NCBI GenBank assembly: GCA_022497155.1
Contig: MU385717.1
Coordinates: 1 to 64,000, forward strand
From: Whalleya microplaca
Lineage: Eukaryota; Ascomycota; Sordariomycetes; Xylariales; Xylariaceae
Direction of reading: 5' to 3'
Length of the DNA stretch: 64,000 nucleotides
The first letter of the stretch is position 1. Each line of letters opens with the position of its first letter. The notes beneath the pieces are model-generated. The model was not told the DNA's origin. It did not search any database and saw only the letters and a list, made by a program, of their open reading frames with translations. Below, piece after piece: positions 47,393 to 58,215 of this stretch. The position numbers and the translations under genes were made by a program.

Positions 47393-48728
47393 ATGGGAAA
47401 GATTTCCAAGATAGAATATTTTCGGGTGCCGCCGCGTTGGCTCTTCGTTAAGGTCACGGACGATGCTGGTAGTGTAGGGTGGGGTGAGGCCTCTCTTGAA
47501 GGCCACACTCAAGCAGTGGAAGGTTGTCTTGCCGCTTGGGCCAATCGATATATAGGATTTGAAGCTGAGTAAGTGAAGACATCTTATTTCTAACTTGGTC
47601 GTATATTTCAATTTACCTTTTACTAAATTAGGGAATAGTGACATTGAGCACATATGGCAGTTATCGTATCGTGGAGGCTTCTACCGAGGCGGACCTATTT
47701 TAATGAGCGCCTTGAGTGGCATCGATATTGCATTATGGGATCTGAAAGGTATGTATGCACTAGGTGTGGCTTCGACCTATTGAGACCAACGGTTGGGCTA
47801 AACACAGTCTAGCCAGGAACCTAAACGTTCCAATCTACCAATTACTCGGCGGCAAAGTCAGGGATAAACTTCGAGTGTATGCATGGATAGGAGGTGACCG
47901 TCCCAGTGATGTTGAGGCGCAAGCGTCAGTTACAGTGCAGCTTATCCACGTTCTTCGATATTGATATTAACCGACCGCAGAAAGGCTCGTAAAGCGCAAG
48001 GCTTCAACGCAGTCAAGATGAACGCCACCGAAGACCTTGGATGGCTAGATTCACCTGGAAAACTAGCCGGTTGTGTGGAACGGGTTAAGATGGTGAAGGC
48101 TCTAGGCATGGATGCTGGAGTTGACTTTCATGGGCGTGTTCACAAGCCGATGGCGAAGCAATTAATAGCCAAACTGGAACCTTACGAACCACTCTTCGTC
48201 GAAGAGCCCCTGCTGAGCGAGAATATTGGTGGCATCAAGGACATAGCCGCGCGCACTCACTGCCCAATTGCTTTGGGTGAGCGTCTCCACAGCCGATGGG
48301 ATGTTCGTCCTTTTCTCGAAGCGGGGTGTGTTGACATCCTGCAGCCGGATATCAGTCACGTTGGGGGGATATCTGAGCTTCGCCGCATCGCTTCCGCCTG
48401 CGAGACCTACGACGTAGCGTTGGCGCCACATTGCCCCTTAGGTCCAATCGCATTAGCTGCCAACATCCAGGTTGCTGCGGTAAGCTCTAATTTTGTAATC
48501 CAGGAGATGAGCCTCGGAATACACTACAACGTCGGCGGCCAAGATCTAACGAGTTACACTCTTAACCCGGGGGTGTGGACAGTTACGGAAGGGTACATTG
48601 ACTTGATGAGTGGCCCTGGCCTTGGAATCGAGATCGATGAAAACCAAGTTCGTGCTTTATCCAACGATTCGAAAGCTTGGGTAAGCCCAACGTTCTCGGG
48701 TCCAGGAAATGAATTGAGAGAATGGTAG
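47393..48728 (+). CDS. D-galactonate dehydratase-type enolase-superfamily enzyme, 381 aa, four exons
   Basis: Exons are 47393-47568, 47639-47748, 47813-47924 and 47981-48728; introns are 70, 64 and 56 nt, and all phases join. The N-terminal capping domain reads [16 protein letters not shown], then [20 protein letters not shown]. The barrel carries every expected catalytic residue: D181 and H183 (VDFHGR), E207 (FVEEP), E233 (GERLHSR) and H283 (LAPHCPLGP). They sit two positions before their usual places in the 382-aa E. coli DgoD, as I recall them. The expected reaction is D-galactonate to 2-keto-3-deoxy-D-galactonate in the cytosol. No kinase, aldolase or transporter is adjacent, so the exact sugar acid remains inference. 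Fungal L-galactonate dehydratases are longer and differ at the N-terminus. Confidence 0.85.
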
Positions 48729-49576
48729 TGAGACATTTAGCTAGTCAGATGCTGAATCTGACATAGGCTGGTGCCATAGAAATAGACCATACTATATTGC
48801 AGATTGACAAATATTTGCTCCCCTAAGATACCCTTAGACTCCTTTTCCGCTGAATTTCTTTTATCCTGAGCAATTGGACTTCTGAATGAAGAATTAGAGA
48901 CAATGTTACTGGACATTCTTCGTCTTTTCTATTATGTTTTCCTCAGTACCCTAACAATGATACAATTGCATATGTAAGAATCTCAATCATGGTGCACTTC
49001 TCTGTAAGGCTGAGGCCTGATTGGCAAGTTAAATAGTTTGGACTGTTGTCTTTTGGTAATGAAGTGAACGAAGTTTATGTACTTCGAACCATTGTAGTAC
49101 CAGTGGCTGCAGGCTACTTTATTATTGGTTACGGGTTATTTTAGTAACTCACTACCTAGGTAGGAGAAGGACTTTACCGACTGTGACTTTTTATATGAGG
49201 ATATGTTTTCAACCTCATCCCCTTGCGCTTGCACAGTTCTACCATATTGAGCACTACTAGGAATCGGACCTAGTTAACCTTGGTACACAAAGGACAAACA
49301 CAACATTTAAAGAGCTCCAATTCCTTCAAAACTGCAATGGAATCCACGCGCTTACGCTCTTTTATCTTGTTTTATCTAATGTAAGGTTATTTCTTGATAA
49401 CGAATTAAACTTTTTAACAAGGTTGGATTTACAATCCGTAGCAACTTCAGCGATAGTGGTGACCTCATGTAGCAAGCGTAGTTAGGAGGGGGATTCCAAG
49501 GGAAAAGATACATCTATTTATTAGCTAAGAGTACCGCGGCGCTAGGTAACCAGTCTAAGCATCGACCTCCGTGTAC
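48729..49576. other. Intergenic between convergent genes, nothing recognised
   Basis: Holds the 3' ends of the dehydratase (plus) and the F-box gene (minus). ACTAGG/CCTAGT with a TCCGATT loop near 49,255 looks like an isolated tRNA T-arm but has no other tRNA parts. Confidence 0.5.
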
Positions 49577-50788
49577 TTAGTCATTTAGCTCATCGTTCCG
49601 ACCTGTTTCCCGATACACAGCCAGCAGGTCTGTCACTGATGATGAGTGCTGGAAGTCATTTCGGAAGAATGCACTGCTCTCGAGCCTTGCGGAGTCCCAG
49701 AACACGTAGCCCCATAATCTAAAGCTTAACGTGTCAGGCGAGGCTACGAGACTACCACTTTTCACGTATTCATCCCCATATACCCATTCCCAGGCAATCG
49801 CTGGCCCACTATCTGGGTCGTCGTAGAAGGGTTTTCCGAAAACGGATGCCTTATATTTTTCGGGGAGGTCTAAAAGTCGGGCACTTTTGGCTCGGTAGTA
49901 GATTAGGTCCCAATTAATACGAGTTTTAAAGAATTTCTCAAAGAAAAAATAGCCCATAGCTGGAAGCCCGCGGCCATCTCTAATCAGAAGCTTGTACTCA
50001 TCGAAGACTTTGGCGATTGATAGTTGATGTATATACTCCAAGCCTCGAGACAGAATCCACCAGCCTTCCCACGAGTCATCTCGGTCAATGTAGGGGACAA
50101 GTTCACAACTAATGTCGTGATCGATATGCTCATTAAAAGCTATCAACTCATTAATAATTTTGGAGAAATCATTGACGTTGGGTCTCAACTTACGTTTAGC
50201 GATAACGCGGAGGAGCAGGTTCTGAACGCAAGCTACTTGTTCGTTCTCCCACTGGGCAAAGTAAGTGGCATACCTCGCTAACTTTTCCCCCTTTTCGACC
50301 CTTCGTGTACCAAACATGTTACAGTATAATTGGTAACGGTACAGGGCACGCTGAATCCGGAAAAGTTCGGAAGGTGTCGGCCTGAACGGATGGTATGAAG
50401 TTTGAAATGGAGCGGGAATAGTCGCGAGAGCATCCTGCGAGAGTCGTATTGCCAAAGATTCGACATATTTATGAAATCGTCTCATTGGTAGAGCTTCATC
50501 CAGACTGCAGAGAACGGGCGGCGTTTGTCTGGCAACGAGATGCTCACTGGTAAACGTAGCTACCGCGTTCACGTCATCTGGGTTGAGCCCAAAAGATTTA
50601 TTCACGGCGATTGCTTCGGGTAAAATGCTCGAGTCAATCTGCCTCCGAAGAATTTCTGTCGTTATGACCTTCTCAGCGCCAGTGAAGGCATCGTGTATAG
50701 AACGGCAAGATAGTTTAGCTGCTGTCAGAGAATCAAGATCAACAAGAGAGAGAATTCTCTGTGTGATTTCCGGGGGAAGTCTTTCCAT
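49577..50788 (-). CDS. F-box protein, 403 aa, single exon
   Basis: The start is placed at the Met of MERLPPEITQRILSLVDLDS, which begins the F-box itself (residues about 3-42, LPPEITQRIL...LSCRSIHDAF). The frame stays open for 33 codons upstream, but that stretch holds a TATA-like element (CATATAAATA, about 90 nt before this ATG) and no F-box-related sequence, so I treat it as 5' leader. The rest is alpha-helical and tryptophan/tyrosine-rich (WENEQVACVQNLLLRVI, WEGWWILSRGLEYIHQL) with no LRR, WD or kelch repeats. This is the layout of the large, variable group of Pezizomycotina F-box proteins. F-box proteins link substrates to SCF ubiquitin ligases through Skp1; the substrate is unknown. Confidence 0.8.
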   Translation of the reverse strand: MERLPPEITQRILSLVDLDSLTAAKLSCRSIHDAFTGAEKVITTEILRRQIDSSILPEAIAVNKSFGLNPDDVNAVATFTSEHLVARQTPPVLCSLDEALPMRRFHKYVESLAIRLSQDALATIPAPFQTSYHPFRPTPSELFRIQRALYRYQLYCNMFGTRRVEKGEKLARYATYFAQWENEQVACVQNLLLRVIAKRKLRPNVNDFSKIINELIAFNEHIDHDISCELVPYIDRDDSWEGWWILSRGLEYIHQLSIAKVFDEYKLLIRDGRGLPAMGYFFFEKFFKTRINWDLIYYRAKSARLLDLPEKYKASVFGKPFYDDPDSGPAIAWEWVYGDEYVKSGSLVASPDTLSFRLWGYVFWDSARLESSAFFRNDFQHSSSVTDLLAVYRETGRNDELND

Positions 50789-51454
50789 TTTGTCCGGTAC
50801 ACACACGAGTAAAGATGTATGGACCTCAATGGAATATCTGGGTATGCCGGTCCATTGGTTGGGGTTGGGCATGTATTTATATGTCACAGAATCACCCCTG
50901 AGCCACAGAACTTACAGTCAACCCATGAGTCATATGTGAGAGTCGAATAACAGCAAACTTATTAGCCGTTGTTTGTGTGAAAAAACTGCTTTTTCTGATC
51001 ACACCCTAGCTGACTCCCTGCTGAACCTCTGCTGCTGGACAGTGCTTCGGGTTGACTAGGTCTCAACCGTGTTCAGAGTCATGACTTTAGTAGGGGCTTC
51101 GGTGTATTAGCCTTGAAAAGGAGTCAAAGGGCTGATCATGGTTACACGAATTGTTTTCAGCAAAACAACATCTACTCATTAGGTATATGTGACTAGATGT
51201 CTAACAAGGAATGTATACCTACATCGAGCGTGTGTCTGCAGTGATCGGTAAAGGTTACTGACAGATGTTCACCGCAAGGCGCCAGGAAAGCCTTATATGA
51301 GGGTGAATAACCACAAAATACTTCGTTGTGGATCAGCATGAATACAGAAGTAAAAGCAGATTGTTTAATGCAACGCTGAATGATGTAGACCTTATTGATC
51401 ATAACCCGACCTATCATCTACATATAACCAACTTCTTTAGTCTTTTAACATTAT
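50789..51454. other. F-box promoter region and downstream spacer of the oxidoreductase gene
   Basis: No further gene is recognised in this interval. Confidence 0.5.
50872..50881 (-). promoter_or_regulatory. Likely TATA element of the F-box gene
   Basis: ATATAAATAC on the minus strand, 85-95 nt before the chosen ATG. It favours the downstream start over the longer open frame. Confidence 0.4.
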
Positions 51455-53347
51455 TCAGCTAAATAGCTTAAATCCACCGGGGCATCCCTTTTGAAATAGA
51501 CCCTCGGGGTCGTATTTCCTGCTGATCTGCTGTAACTTACCCTTGTTCTCCTCGCCGTATGATAGGATGGGATCCTGGTGTGAAAATGCGTAATTTGAGT
51601 ATACGTACGGGACTAATTGATCCCTAGAAGCAGCATTCCCCTCGATCCTCTTCAGCGCTCTTTTCATGAAAGTGAGCACCCGATCATCATCACTCTGTTC
51701 CTCCCAAGAGGACAGTAGTAAGATGTTAACAACCGGGCCGTTAGTAGGATGCAGGCCTAGCGAGTTTCCGCCGTTTGAAATGCTCTTCTCTAACAGGGAT
51801 ACAGCGTATGGCTGCAACGTATAGGAGCTCAAGAGTCTTGCTACAGACTTCACGGGCTGGAGCTCTTCGCACCACTACGACATTAGGTGTTAATATTGTC
51901 CCTCTCCAGATGGTTTCGGGCGCTGAAACGAGTTTCGGCAGTCCTTTAAACCCTGATATATCCGCCAGAGACGCTTTGCTCGTGAGTCAATATTAAAGTT
52001 ACTACTGACAATATCTCCCCCAGTCCTTATGGTGGCGGGATCTGCCTTGACTGAGACATTCATGTAAGCGCACCTTTACAGATGCCGGTCAGTTGGAAAC
52101 TTGGGAGTGACTCAAAGATATATACGTAAGAGCGTTCCTCGTACCTAATTTGATTCCTTGAAGCTCCAGTATGCTCTGATGTTGCTTGTACCAGGGTTTT
52201 CATTCTCACGCTGTTCAGGTCTTCCCTCTGGGGCTGAATTTGGGTGAAAGGAGCAAGAACGGGAGGATTCTTGACAGGCTGGGTGTAGTATACCTGGTTT
52301 AAGCAGACAATATCGCTACTCGCTACGCCATAGTACCCAATGCTAAGCATTAAATGAGTCTCCTTGCTTGTATCTGGCCGTGTAAGCTCATCTACCAAGG
52401 CGTCGACCTGGCCAGAGAAACTGGGCAAGTAATAAAACTAGAGGTAACATTATCAGTTAGCAATCTCTTCTCAAGCCGTTTCACGATATATGGAAGATTT
52501 CAAGACCCATTTAGGAAGGTCTAGGTTCCTGAATATACCCTATTCAATAATTCTTGCTCATGATTTAAACAAAAGGGCCACAGACGACTGCAGATAATGC
52601 TTACGATCATACCACCCCACATTGGCCCCTGTTTGAATGTCCTGACATCGAAGCGAGTGACGATGCCGAAATTGTTACCGCCGCCTCGAAGCGCAACCCA
52701 GAGATCCGGGTTCTCCCGTGCGTTCGCATTCACGATGGCACCGGAAGCTAGGACGACCTCGAAGTTGACAACATTATCGCATATGAATCCCTCTCGCGTA
52801 GAAAGAAACGACAGGCCGCCTGCAGATCATCAGGATAGCATTAGAAAAAGACGAAGGGTCGAGGAGGGCCAGTAATGTAGAACAGACGGACAGACAGACC
52901 TTGTGTTGCCAGCCCGCCGATACCACTCGTCGCAAGCCGCCCCCCCGTGACGCCCAGCCCCTCGCGCTCCAGCTTCTCATAGACCGTACCCCAGCGCTCG
53001 CCCGCCCCTATCTTTACATAGCTGTCCTGTATCTCGACGCCGCTCAGGAGGCGTAGGTCGATGGTAATGCCGCCCTCGATATTCGCGCAACCGGGAAGCG
53101 GCTGTTGTCCGCCCCCGCGGACGGCGAATTGGACGCTGCCGGCGAACTGCCTGATGGTCTTCACGAAAGCCATGACCTCCAACTTGGTCCAGGGCAAGAA
53201 GACACAGGCCGGCCTCAGATCACTCTCGAGTCCCGACAGGTATGACAGGTTCACGGCGTCGTACTCGGGCGTGGACTCGAGGGCGAAGTACCCGCGCGGG
53301 AGGGCCTGTCTCAGGGCCGAGATAGCCTGGCTTACGGACGCGTCCAT
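51455..53347 (-). CDS. FAD-linked oxidoreductase, BBE-like family, about 475 aa, five exons
   Basis: Exons on the minus strand are 53347-52900, 52819-52605, 52437-52145, 52073-52010 and 51862-51455. The first three introns (80, 167, 71 nt) join in phase. The fourth (52009-51863, 147 nt) is the least certain: it needs a GTCAGT donor and a GAAGAG acceptor. The FAD-binding N-domain has [12 protein letters not shown] (residues 75-86), [26 protein letters not shown] and [14 protein letters not shown]. The C-terminus has [10 protein letters not shown] and [11 protein letters not shown], typical of the family. Gln81 stands where many members have the His that binds FAD covalently. No signal peptide is seen, so it is probably cytosolic. 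Relatives oxidise secondary metabolites or sugars; the substrate is unknown and no synthase gene is adjacent. Confidence 0.82.
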
Positions 53348-55256
53348 GGTGCCGTGAAGGAAGAAACGGGTGAGAAAATGAATACCTATTCCGTGGTATA
53401 AGATAAAAATAGACGTCTGCTTGTATGTAGGCGGGGAGGTGGGGCTTGTTGGCGTCACCGCGTTGGGCAGCTGGCTGCCTGATCTATTGCCTACCAATGC
53501 CTAACCAGTAGGGCAATTCGTCACATATTAGTATGTATGAGGGGATCTCCACACTTCTTAGGTTGCAGCGTGTTTATTGATGGCTATATGCTAATGCTGT
53601 TATATGACACAACTCGGAGCTAGTAGAGATTCGGTAATATGTGCCACGTAAATTCATAGTGAGTCTTTGATTGTTAGGAAAACATGCCGAAGATAAGATT
53701 TCGATTATTTGTTACATGCATATGCTATACTGTTATCTGTCGAGTCATTCTGTGTTCAACACATTAACATCCAAACTCGTTAAGTTAGTAGCTAATGACG
53801 TATAAGGAGTTCGTACAACACAATCCGACACTCTTAATTCCTTAGTAACCGAGTTAAATCCGAATATATGTATACATTAGTCGAATATTAGATTGTTGCT
53901 ACGCTTCTGAGTCATTAGTCTTTATCGCATTTTGAAAACCAAGAACGACCTGCAGAGCAGTTCAAGGACTTCTGATTGCTACAATAGTCATGCTTCTTTT
54001 CATATATTATATTTGAGAGTTTGTTGTGCATGAAACATTACTTTAAGAATACGGACAAGCAATGAATCCCATACTGTAATCCGATTGTTTCAACAGTCAT
54101 GCTCTTAAAAGCAAACTTGGAGTCATTCAGACATTTGGTGATCCTGCCTGTGCCAAGTTATAAATGAACAGCCGGATTGCGCAAACTTACAGGCTTAAGT
54201 GAGTGTACCGCTCATGTTCATGTACCTTCTTCTGCTTAAGTAGATTGAGAAAGTCTAACTTATCTAATAAGGTTTATGACTTTCATCGCTGTTAGCCTGC
54301 CCTGCTATGTGTATACATGTAGCGATGTATGCTCAACGTTGCGAGACAAGGCCCACATACACCAAGAAACAACATGGAGTGGTAAAACTGGAAAGCGATC
54401 CGGCTGATACTCATCTATGGTTGACTAGGCTAAGCTTCGTTTACCTGAGAATTACGCCATAGGATACACTAAATATATCTGTGAGATTCACATGAGCCTA
54501 TTGCTTCCACACCTGTGCCAAGACATTCGTAAAACCCATGAGATGTTGGCTTAAACCTAAAGTCTTGAGGGTCATAAAAAAAGCACAAACGAACGAACGC
54601 ATAGGTTGTTGATACTTAAAATGAATATAGAGTCTCGAAGTTTAGACAACCATCCTGGCTTTAGAGTTTCGTATATACCTAGTGACAGATCGTGATCATC
54701 GCGAAAACGGATTTTCGCAGGCCGGTGTAAGATTTTTACATTCGACTGAATTGATAGAATGAGTTCGTTGGGCTATACCTGCATAATCATATCTGAATGA
54801 ATATTATATCCTCGATACATAAATAGAGTTCAAAGCTAACCAAAACTCAAAATGCTGCAGATATACAGAATACTATTGAGAAGGGCGAGTCCACAACATG
54901 AGACTGCAGAAAAGCAATTGAATTGAACTGACGAGATGAAATGAGATGAGATGAGAGAGAACCAACCGATTGCCGGTGGAGCTGATTGATAAAGTGGCCG
55001 GTCAAGGACCTTTCCGGCTTAGCCCACTTCGCCCACACTCCAGTTGGCCCGTGCCACCTTTTCTCCCCCTTCGTTTTCTAGCGCCTCGTCCAAGTTCTTG
55101 CATTTCTCTCAAAAAAAGACCAGAGCATTTACAACCTCAGACAGACCCAAATATCCGTCCTCCCTCTTCAATCTCCTCTCCTCTCAATTGCAATCCACTT
55201 TGCAATTGACCTTTCCTTTTTACCCCGGAGGATTAGACATACCTCTTTTATTTAAT
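53348..55256. other. Divergent intergenic region, oxidoreductase and atp1 promoters
   Basis: 1.9 kb between the two divergent ATGs. No coding frame is recognised. The last 250 bases before atp1 are pyrimidine-rich (CTTTTCTCCCCCTTCG, CTCCCTCTTCAATCTCC), as in leaders of highly expressed fungal genes. Confidence 0.6.
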
Positions 55257-57506
55257 ATGTTCCGGCACGCCCTCAGACAGTCGACCCGCGCCGTGAGCGC
55301 AATTTCTGCATCGGGCAGAGTAGCTGTTGCGGTAGGTCGAATCTCTCCATCCACCCGGCCACGGCCCAATTCCATCGACAAGCCGGTGCGATCGATATCA
55401 ATGCATCTCTCAAGCTTTCATGGGGGTCAATTGAGTGATTTGAGGTCGTCGGATTCATTTTACGGGAGCTGGCAGAGCTTTGCAGAGCTCTCAGCAGAGC
55501 TTAACAATTTCGGACATTCGGCTAACTTGTGTCGCTGGTATTTTGAAAGGCCCGAAATGCCGCACCCGCCGCCATCAGCTTCCAGGCTCGGTCCTACGCC
55601 TCCGACTCCAAAGCCTCCCCCACCGAGGTCTCCTCCATCCTCGAGCAGAGAATTCGAGGTGTATCGGAAGAATCAAGCTTAGCTGAGACTGGCCGTGTTC
55701 TGTCTGTCGGGTATGTGGGTCCTCGAGCGATATATTTTCAAGCCTTGCCGCAAAGACATCACACACTCTCAATGTCTTCCCTCGGCACGATCCACGATCG
55801 ATCGTCTGTCTGTCATCGCGACAACAATCACGCGCCGATGTTTACCCAACAGGATGATCATGGATACTGACGTGGATTTTTGTGTAGTGATGGTATCGCC
55901 CGTGTACACGGTATGGCCAATGTCCAGGCCGAGGAGCTCGTCGAGTAGGTGCACCATTTCTATGCTATGCTGTGCTATGCTAGCTTGTTGAAGAACTTTA
56001 ATTGACTGTGTATAGGTTTGCTTCCGGTGTGAAGGGAATGTGCATGAACCTCGAAGCCGGACAGGTCGGTGTTGTGCTTTTCGGTTCTGACCGTCTGGTC
56101 AAGGAAGGCGAAACCGTCAAGCGTACCGGAGAAATTGTGAGCTCTTTTTCCCCTTCCAGAGCTGACCAAGCCATACCCATATATGTCTAACCATTACTAG
56201 GTGGATGTCCCCGTCGGCCCCGAGCTGCTCGGCCGTGTTGTCGATGCTCTGGGTAACCCCATTGACGGCAAGGGTCCCACAAACGCCAAGGAGAAGCGCC
56301 GTGCTCAGTTGAAGGCTCCCGGTATCCTGCCCCGCCGATCCGTCAACCAGCCCGTGCAGACCGGTCTCAAGTCCATCGATGCCATGGTTCCCATCGGTCG
56401 TGGACAGCGTGAGCTTATCATTGGTGACCGTCAGACCGGAAAGACCGCCGTTGCTCTCGATGCCATCCTCAACCAGAAGCGATGGAACAACACCAACGAC
56501 GAGACCAAGAAGCTCTACTGTATCTACGTTGCCGTTGGTCAGAAGCGATCCACCGTTGCCCAGCTCGTCAAGACCCTGGAGGAGAATGACGCCATGAAGT
56601 ACTCCATCGTTGTCGCTGCTACTGCTTCCGAGGCCGCTCCTCTGCAGTACATTGCTCCTTTCACCGGTGCCTCCATTGGTGAATGGTTCCGTGACAACGG
56701 CAAGCACTCTCTCGTCATCTTCGACGATCTGTCCAAGCAGGCCGTTGCCTACCGTCAAATGTCCCTTCTGCTGCGTCGTCCCCCTGGTCGTGAGGCCTAC
56801 CCCGGTGACGTCTTCTACCTCCACTCGCGTCTGCTGGAGCGTGCTGCCAAGATGAGCGACAAGCACGGTGGTGGTTCCATGACTGCCCTGCCCGTCATTG
56901 AGACCCAGGGTGGTGATGTGTCTGCCTACATTCCTACCAACGTCATTTCCATTACCGACGGTCAGATCTTCTTGGAGGCTGAGCTCTTCTACAAGGGTAT
57001 CCGACCTGCCATCAACGTCGGTCTCTCTGTCTCTCGTGTCGGATCCGCTGCCCAGCTCAAGGCCATGAAGCAAGTCGCTGGTTCGCTGAAGCTTTTCTTG
57101 GCTCAGTACCGTGAGGTTGCTGCTTTCGCCCAGTTCGGTTCCGATCTGGATGCCGCTACCAAGCAAACCCTGAGCCGAGGTGAACGTGTAAGTATTAAGC
57201 TCTTGATTGATTAAGGAACTACGCTAATAAGGCTATCTACAGTTGACCGAACTCCTGAAGCAGAAGCAATACTCGCCCATGGCCGTCAACGAGATGGTTC
57301 CCCTAATCTTCGCTGGTGTCAACGGTTTCCTCGACCCCGTCCCTGTCTCCAAGATCCTCCAATGGGAGGCTGACTTCTTGGGCCACCTCAAGACGAACGA
57401 GTCGGAACTGCTTGCCACCATTGACAAGGAGGGTGCGCTCAGCAAGGAGCTTGAGCAAAGATTGCGGGACGTGATCACCAGCTTCACGAAGAGCTTCGTC
57501 GCTTAA
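55257..57506 (+). CDS. atp1: Mitochondrial F1-ATP synthase subunit alpha, 554 aa, six exons
   Basis: Exons are 55257-55331, 55550-55710, 55888-55944, 56016-56136, 56201-57187 and 57243-57506; introns are 218, 177, 71, 64 and 55 nt, all in phase. The basic presequence [20 protein letters not shown] is followed by an ARSYA cleavage-type motif for mitochondrial import. The mature protein shows [20 protein letters not shown], the P-loop GDRQTGKT (residues 213-220), [20 protein letters not shown] and [17 protein letters not shown]. All are hallmarks of the alpha subunit, the regulatory nucleotide-binding partner of beta in the F1 hexamer. The length is close to other filamentous fungi (about 550). 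The intron-rich 5' end with one long central exon is typical for the gene. It is an essential gene and a useful phylogenetic marker here. Confidence 0.97.
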
Positions 57507-58215
57507 ACTTGGTCTATCTCGTAAATGATTCACTAGAGGGCATCAGCGGGGAACTGTCTATACCTGGGGGAGGGCCTGAGTTGGTGGAACATGTTTCATT
57601 TTAGAGGGTGTCAATTGTGCCGATGGGGTGCTGAATAGTTGAGGGAAATGGGTTGGAAGTGGAAAATTATAGTCCAGTTCAGCCCTTGTAAAATAGAGCA
57701 ACCAAAACTCAAGAGCACTCGATTCCATTTGTCTAATTCTTTTTTGCTGCCCTGATTGTGACCCGTATCTCAAGCTTCACACATACTCAAAAGCTTCGAG
57801 TATGATGTTTTTGAAGGTAGGAATTGATGTCCGAAGAGTGGTACCTGGTGACATCATACAACCGTAACAGTAGAACGTCGTACCCTCGTCATTTATATCC
57901 GATCTGGAGATTTTCTTCCAACAGCACATTCGCAACATACGAGCTTCTTCTTCACAAGATTCCAGGTACAGTCAATTGTCCTCCTATCTACCTATTCAAA
58001 GGTATACCCTCATATTACGATTAACCCACCCCTTCTTCCACCTCTGCTCGTCCGATTGAGCCAGGCATTCCCCTCCGATCGATCTCGCGTACATAGCATC
58101 CCACCCCGCGGCACGACAGCTCACGAACACCTCCCTACCTACCCAGTCCGCGGCACGCACAACCCGACTCGGGGGAAAGAAAAAAGATAGCCGGGCGTCG
58201 TCCGTCCGTTGTAGA
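57507..58215. other. Intergenic, promoter region of the NAD(P)HX dehydratase gene
   Basis: Contains the 3' region of atp1. The pyrimidine-rich leader of the next gene starts near 58,025. No gene is seen. Confidence 0.6.

Noticed and set aside
49240..49275. tRNA-like T-arm (ACTAGG-TCCGATT-CCTAGT)
   Set aside because: No matching acceptor, D or anticodon arms on either strand.
50789..50887. N-terminal extension of the F-box protein
   Set aside because: It begins with GTG, contains a TATA-like element, and precedes the natural Met at the F-box.
56117..57166. 349-codon minus-strand frame opposite atp1
   Set aside because: It is the antisense shadow of the long, codon-biased atp1 exon.
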